Made by a program: the position numbers and the translations under genes. A stretch of 64,000 nucleotides of DNA from assembly GCF_021173675.1 (NCBI RefSeq), contig NZ_JAIHON010000006.1, forward strand, positions 62,001 to 126,000, written 5' to 3'. This document shows, in pieces, positions 59,523 to 64,000 of this stretch. Under the pieces are notes generated by a model that was given only the letters and a program-made list of their open reading frames with translations, did no database searches and was not told where the DNA came from. Position 1 is the stretch's first letter. The number at the start of each line of letters is the position of its first letter. This DNA is from Streptomyces lincolnensis. Its GTDB lineage: Bacteria > Actinomycetota > Actinomycetes > Streptomycetales > Streptomycetaceae.

Positions 59523-60427
59523 AGTCCGACCTTTCGGTAGCGGCGCATCAGCAGGCCGTAGCAGGCGGCGATCAGGCCGAGGGTGACGAGGACGTAGACC
59601 ACGCCCTCCCCGTTCGTCGGTCCGACCCCGCCCGGGAACGCCGAGGTGGCGCCGAGGAACGCGGACTGGAGTCCGTCGATGAGCGTGATGGGCGAGAAGA
59701 GGCCCATCCAGGCGATGGAGTCGCCGGCGTCCTGCGCGTCGGCGATGGCCTGGAGAGTGGAGACGGCGCCGTAGGTGATGGTCAGGACGGCGATCACGGC
59801 CGCGATGCCGAAGCCGCGGCGCGGGGTGACCGAGGCGATGACCAGGCCGAGGCCGGCGAAGAGCAGCGAGAGCAGGGCCACGGACACCAGTCCTTGCGCG
59901 AATCCCTTGGTCTGGTCGGCGAAGTCCAGCTTGGCCAGCAGGGCGCCCGCGTAGAGCACGACCAGCGGGGCCGCGGTGAGGATGAACAGCGCCGAGGCCA
60001 GGGCCGCGAACTTCGCGCGGACGTAGTCGGCGGTCTCGATCGGCCGCGAGAAGTACAGCGGAACGGTCTTGAAGCGCAGGTCGCGCGAGACGGACTGGGG
60101 TGCCTGCGAGGCGACGTAGAGGCTGATGACGGCCTGCATGATGACCGCGTAGCGCGTGTAGTCGACGGGCAGGTCCTTGGCCTTGGTGGCGACCGCGACG
60201 GCGACCATGATGGCCGCGGGCACGCACATCACCACGAACAGCAGCATCGGCAGCACCTTGGACTTCACCGAGCGGCCGAGGCCGTAGGCGCCGCGCAGGG
60301 ACTGCGAGTACAGCGAACGCGTGGCGTACGAGCGGCCCAGCCGGGGGCCGTCGTAGGCGCGGTAGCCGATGTTGTGGATGCGGGTCTGGTCACCCGGGGA
60401 TGTCGCTGCGGGGTGCTCAACCGCCAT
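59519..60427 (-). CDS. ABC transporter permease (ABC-2 type), first
   Basis: A 302-residue permease with a cytoplasmic N-terminus of about 55 residues (RAYDGPRLGRSYATR) and six helices. The SRDLRFKTVPLYFSRPIETADYVRAKFAAL motif is the NRDL-like coupling region of this subgroup. Second gene of the operon. Confidence 0.88.
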   Translation of the reverse strand: MAVEHPAATSPGDQTRIHNIGYRAYDGPRLGRSYATRSLYSQSLRGAYGLGRSVKSKVLPMLLFVVMCVPAAIMVAVAVATKAKDLPVDYTRYAVIMQAVISLYVASQAPQSVSRDLRFKTVPLYFSRPIETADYVRAKFAALASALFILTAAPLVVLYAGALLAKLDFADQTKGFAQGLVSVALLSLLFAGLGLVIASVTPRRGFGIAAVIAVLTITYGAVSTLQAIADAQDAGDSIAWMGLFSPITLIDGLQSAFLGATSAFPGGVGPTNGEGVVYVLVTLGLIAACYGLLMRRYRKVGL

Positions 60428-61439
60428 GGCCGACCGCCTCCTTCCGCTGTGTGTCCTGCTGGGCGTCGCCGTCCGTGAAGACCTCGGAGATGTGGTGCCG
60501 GCGCTGTTCCATGCGCACCAGGCCGATGCCGAGGTCGGCGACCACGTCCCGTACCAGGTCGTAGGTCTCCTCGCCCTGCGCCGTCAGCAGCAGCACATGG
60601 CCGGCGCCCGGCAGGCCCGCGCCGCCCTCCAGGAGCTCCACCCCGCGCGCGTGGAGCGCGTCGCGCACCGCGCGGGTGCCGTCGGGGTGCGCGTCGGTGT
60701 CGGTGACCTCGATCGCGATGGTCGTCGTGGTCTGGGTGAAGTCGGTGGTGGAGCTGGAGCGCAGGAGCTTGCCTCCGTCGACGACGACCACGTGGTCGCA
60801 GGTGCGCTCCAACTCGCCCAGCAGGTGCGAGGTGACCAGGACCGAGATGCCGAAGTCGGTGTAGATACGGCGGATGAGGCCGAGCATCTCGTCGCGGCCG
60901 ACCGGGTCGAGGCCGTTGGTCGGCTCGTCCAGGAAGACCAGCTGGGGGTCGTGGACGAGGGCCTGCGCGAGCTTGACGCGCTGCTTCATGCCGGTGGAGT
61001 AGCCGCCGATGGGCCGGTAGCGCTCCTCGTACAGCCCGACATGGCGCAGGGTGTCCGCGGTGCGTTCGCGGGCGGCGGTGGGCGGCAGGCCGGACATCCG
61101 GGCCATGTGCACGACGAACTCGGTGGCCGAGACGTCGGGCGGCAGGCAGTCGTGTTCCGGCATGTAGCCGACGCGCTCGCGGATGTCTCCGCCCTTGGTG
61201 GCGACATCGAGGCCGAGCACCTCGGCGCGGCCCTCGGTGGCGGGGGACAGACCCAGAAGGATCTTGATCAGTGTGGACTTGCCGGCTCCATTGGCTCCGA
61301 CGAGTCCGGTCACACCGGGCCCGACGTCCACGGAGAGCCGGTCAAGCGCGGTCACCCGGGGGAACCGCTTGCTCAGGCTTTCGGTCGCGATCACAGTCAC
61401 GTCGTCGACGGTAGTGACCTGGGCCACGCCGGTCGTCAC
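60417..61439 (-). CDS. ABC transporter ATPase, first
   Basis: A 340-residue ATPase with Walker A GANGAGKST, signature YSTGMKQRVKLAQAL, Walker B LVFLDEPTNGLDP and switch His VTSHLLGELE. The start could be GTG 61439, 61424 or 61400. First gene of a two-ATPase, two-permease operon; the stop overlaps the permease start by 11 bases. Confidence 0.92.
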   Translation of the reverse strand: MTTGVAQVTTVDDVTVIATESLSKRFPRVTALDRLSVDVGPGVTGLVGANGAGKSTLIKILLGLSPATEGRAEVLGLDVATKGGDIRERVGYMPEHDCLPPDVSATEFVVHMARMSGLPPTAARERTADTLRHVGLYEERYRPIGGYSTGMKQRVKLAQALVHDPQLVFLDEPTNGLDPVGRDEMLGLIRRIYTDFGISVLVTSHLLGELERTCDHVVVVDGGKLLRSSSTTDFTQTTTTIAIEVTDTDAHPDGTRAVRDALHARGVELLEGGAGLPGAGHVLLLTAQGEETYDLVRDVVADLGIGLVRMEQRRHHISEVFTDGDAQQDTQRKEAVGHGG

Positions 61440-61640
61440 CCCACAGAGCCGTCTTGGTATCAGACTCCAGATGTACGGGGCCCTAGGGGATGCCCTGCCT
61501 GAGAGTTACGCCCGCCCCGGTTTTCCACAGGCCGGGTTTTCCACAGCCCGAACCCCCCTATTGACGTCGCCTCTAACTACTGTCACATTCGCCAGTGTCA
61601 AGTTACGGGCACGTACCGCAGTCGATGGGGACGGGGCGGC

Positions 61641-62483
61641 ATGGCGACGGCAGTGAACAGCGAACTCTCCGTGGAACTGAGCGGGTTCAGGCGGGTCCAA
61701 CAGCTCGCGTACGCCTGCGCGGAGGCCGTCGCGGCACGGCTGGAGCCGGGCGTCACCGAGCGCGAGGCGGCGCGGATGCAGCGCGTGTGGCTGCGCGAGC
61801 GCGGGGTGAAGGACTGGTTCCACCTCCCCTTCGCCTGGTTCGGCGACCGCACGGCGTTCGTGAACTTCCGCGTACCGCTCCAGTTCTTCCCCACCGACCG
61901 CCGCCTTGAGCCGGGCATGCCGTTCATCCTGGACATGGCCCCGGTGTACGAGGGCTTCACGGCCGACATCGGCTACTCGGGCTCCCTCGGCATCAACCCC
62001 GTGCAGGACCGGCTGATGGCCGACCTTGAGGCGCACCGCGAGCTCATCCTCCGCGAGGTGCGCGAGCGACGCCCGCTGCGGGAGATCTACGAGGACGTGG
62101 ACCGCCTCATGGTCCGCCAGGGATACGCCAACCGGCACCGCGCCTACCCCTTCGGCGTGATCGCGCACAAGGTCGACCGGGTCCGGGAGCGCCGCTGGTC
62201 ACCGCATCTCTTCGGATTCGGGACCCAGTCCCTGAAGGGCCTGGCCGCCGACGCCCTGCACGGCCACCGCGAGGGCTGGTCGCCGCTGTGGTCGCGGTAC
62301 CGCTTCTCCGACCACCCGCCCCGGCCGGGCCTGTGGGCGGTCGAACCCCATCTGGGGTTCCGCGGTACGGGCGCGAAGTTCGAGGAGATCCTGGTCGTCA
62401 CCGACTCCCGGGACCCCGAGCAGAGCGCCTTCTGGCTGGACGACGATCTGCCGCACGTGCGGCGCTGGGCGGAGGAGAAGTGA
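61641..62483 (+). CDS. M24-family metallopeptidase-like protein
   Basis: A 280-residue single pita-bread domain. Conserved metal residues: D in FILDMAPVYEGFTADIGYS (two Asp), H in the IAHKV region and E in VEPHLG and KFEEILVV. Shorter than aminopeptidase P and lacking the N-terminal domain, so closer to methionine aminopeptidase-like or creatinase-like proteins. Substrate unknown. Its stop overlaps the next GTG. Confidence 0.8.
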   Translation: MATAVNSELSVELSGFRRVQQLAYACAEAVAARLEPGVTEREAARMQRVWLRERGVKDWFHLPFAWFGDRTAFVNFRVPLQFFPTDRRLEPGMPFILDMAPVYEGFTADIGYSGSLGINPVQDRLMADLEAHRELILREVRERRPLREIYEDVDRLMVRQGYANRHRAYPFGVIAHKVDRVRERRWSPHLFGFGTQSLKGLAADALHGHREGWSPLWSRYRFSDHPPRPGLWAVEPHLGFRGTGAKFEEILVVTDSRDPEQSAFWLDDDLPHVRRWAEEK

Positions 62484-64000
62484 CAGTGCTGCGAGATGCG
62501 CGCGAGCGCCGGGTGCGGACCGGCGGGATCGAGCTGTGCGTCGCCGAACTCGGCGACCCGTCGGCCCCGACGGTCGTCCTGATCCACGGCTACCCGGACA
62601 GCAAGGAGGTGTGGTCCGAGGTCGCGCCCCGCCTCGCCGAGCGCTTCCACGTCGTCCTCTACGACGTCCGCGGCCACGGCCGCTCCACCGCACCGCGGCC
62701 GCTGCGCGGCGGCTTCACCCTGGAGAAGCTGACGGACGACTTCCTCGCCGTCATCGACGCGGTCAGCCCCGACCGGCCGGTGCACCTGGTCGGGCACGAC
62801 TGGGGCTCGGTGCAGGCCTGGGAGTTCGTCACCGTCCGGCGCACCGAAGGCCGCGTCGCCTCCTTCACCTCGATGTCCGGACCCTCTCTCGACCACCTCG
62901 GCCTCTGGATCGACAAGCGCCTGCGGCGGCCCACCCCCCGCCGGGTCGCCCAGCTCGTGGGCCAGGGCGCCAAGTCCTGGTACGTGTACGCCCTGCACAC
63001 CCCCAGACTGCCCGAACTCGCCTGGCGCGGCCCCCTCGGCACACACTGGCCCCGCCTGCTGGAACGCGCTGAGAAGATCCCCCGCGGCACCTACCCGACC
63101 GCCTCCCTGCCCAGGGACGCGGCCCACGGAGCCTGGCTGTACCGCGACAACATCCGCCCCCGGCTGCGCCGCCCCCGCCGGGACGCGTACGCGCACGCGC
63201 CCGTGCAGCTCATCACGCCCCTGGACGACGCGTTCCTGTCCGAGACGCTCTACGACGACCTCGACCGGTGGGTCCCCCAGTTGACCCGGCGCACGCTCCC
63301 GGCCAAGCACTGGATCCCCCGCACCCGGCCCGACCGACTGGCCGCCTGGATCACGGAGTTCGTGACGTCCGTCGAGGGCGGACGGCCGGACGCGTCACCG
63401 GCCACCGGGAAGTACGCCGACCGGTTCGGCGGGCAGCTCGTCCTGGTCACCGGCGCCGGCAGCGGCATCGGCCGGGCCACCGCGTTCGCCTTCGCCGAGG
63501 CCGGGGCACGCGTGGTGGCCGTCGACCGGGACGCCGAGGCCGCCGCCCGCACCGCCGAACTGTCCCGCCTGCTCGGCGCCCCGCGCAGCTGGGCCGAGAC
63601 GGTCGACGTCTCCGACGAGCAGGCCATGGAGAAGCTCGCGGCCAAGGTCGCCGCCGAGTACGGCGTGGTCGACGTCCTGGTGAACAACGCCGGTATCGGC
63701 CTGGGCGGTTCCTTCTTCGACACCACCCCCGAGGACTGGAAGAAGGTCCTCGACGTCAACCTGTGGGGCGTGATCCACGGCTGCCGGCTCTTCGGCAGGC
63801 AGATGACCGAGCGCGGACAGGGCGGCCACATCGTCAACACCGCGTCGGCGGCGGCGTACCAGCCCTCCAAGGCACTGTCCGCCTACGGCACCTCCAAGGC
63901 CGCCGTGCTGATGCTGAGCGAGTGCCTGCGCGCGGAGCTGGCCGGCCAGGGCATCGGCGTGAGCGCGATATGCCCCGGCTTCGTGAACACCAACATCACC
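62480..64000 (+). CDS. alpha/beta-hydrolase-SDR fusion (3' end outside the window)
   Basis: The open frame runs to the window edge. Residues about 1-300 are an alpha/beta hydrolase: HGYPD oxyanion loop, GHDWGS (nucleophile Asp about 107, epoxide-hydrolase/dehalogenase form). Residues from about 315 are a short-chain dehydrogenase: TGAGSGIGRATAFAF, NNAGIGLGG and YGTSKAA (catalytic Tyr/Lys). This fused layout is known from actinobacterial SDR proteins. GTG 62480 overlaps the previous stop; GTG 62486 also fits the GGAGGA site. Confidence 0.88.
   Translation, partial: MTVLRDARERRVRTGGIELCVAELGDPSAPTVVLIHGYPDSKEVWSEVAPRLAERFHVVLYDVRGHGRSTAPRPLRGGFTLEKLTDDFLAVIDAVSPDRPVHLVGHDWGSVQAWEFVTVRRTEGRVASFTSMSGPSLDHLGLWIDKRLRRPTPRRVAQLVGQGAKSWYVYALHTPRLPELAWRGPLGTHWPRLLERAEKIPRGTYPTASLPRDAAHGAWLYRDNIRPRLRRPRRDAYAHAPVQLITPLDDAFLSETLYDDLDRWVPQLTRRTLPAKHWIPRTRPDRLAAWITEFVTSVEGGRPDASPATGKYADRFGGQLVLVTGAGSGIGRATAFAFAEAGARVVAVDRDAEAAARTAELSRLLGAPRSWAETVDVSDEQAMEKLAAKVAAEYGVVDVLVNNAGIGLGGSFFDTTPEDWKKVLDVNLWGVIHGCRLFGRQMTERGQGGHIVNTASAAAYQPSKALSAYGTSKAAVLMLSECLRAELAGQGIGVSAICPGFVNTNIT

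Overview
The window is high-GC actinobacterial DNA with the third-position GC bias, GTG starts, intergenic repeats and small tRNA clusters typical of Streptomyces. The order serS - pheA - Dyp peroxidase - CopC/D - PCuAC - Sco - YcnI, and the ECF/lipid-transfer/MaoC block, match (from memory) the core region around SCO3956-SCO4010 of S. coelicolor, so most of this is chromosomal backbone.

Layout. 0-5.6 kb: tail of an ECF41-type sigma factor, a DUF2797 protein, a small membrane protein, a MarR regulator, a GtrA-like membrane protein, a secreted protein and an APH-fold phosphotransferase. 5.6-6.0 kb: tRNA-Arg(ACG) and tRNA-Ser(GCT), each with a strong hairpin terminator. 6.2-12 kb: an SSI-type protease inhibitor and a 1615-residue PAS/degenerate-kinase/receiver-like protein. 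12-20 kb: TetR-MFS pair with two matching operators, an acyl-CoA synthetase, a SodC-like secreted protein, a SigE-family ECF sigma factor, and a three-gene operon (MaoC-DUF35, MaoC, lipid-transfer thiolase) resembling the ChsH2-ChsH1-Ltp2 side-chain hydratase/aldolase. 20-23 kb: an Asn/Gln-rich small secreted protein, a prim-pol with a LexA-like box, a conserved protein and a DinB protein.

23.09-32.87 kb: an integrated actinomycete integrative and conjugative element (AICE, pSAM2 class). It is bounded by a 59-bp exact direct repeat that is the 3' part of tRNA-Ser(TGA). It carries int, xis, a RepSA-type HUH initiator, a FtsK/TraB translocase, a run of small membrane and CxxC proteins (Spd-like), a divergent GntR/KorSA-like repressor with three palindromic operators, a GNAT acetyltransferase and a small HTH-like protein. 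A 0.95-kb non-coding segment holds a 150-bp gap-free palindrome and short direct repeats, a candidate origin or transfer locus.

33-46.5 kb: S1C (HtrA) protease, glycerophosphodiesterase, two anti-sigma-type ATPases, a SEC-C/DUF5926 protein, a secreted protein, a degenerate prim-pol, a SpoIIE-type phosphatase, aminopeptidase P, a MocR regulator and an MFS transporter with iterated repeats in its leader. 46.7-53.1 kb: extracytoplasmic copper-handling and Dyp-peroxidase cluster. 53.3-57 kb: pheA, a 564-bp gap with a DnaA-box cluster, serS and a HAD phosphatase. 57-61.5 kb: an aberrant tRNA-like locus, a small conserved gene and a two-ATPase/two-permease ABC operon. 61.6-64 kb: an M24 peptidase-like protein and an alpha/beta-hydrolase-SDR fusion that runs off the window.
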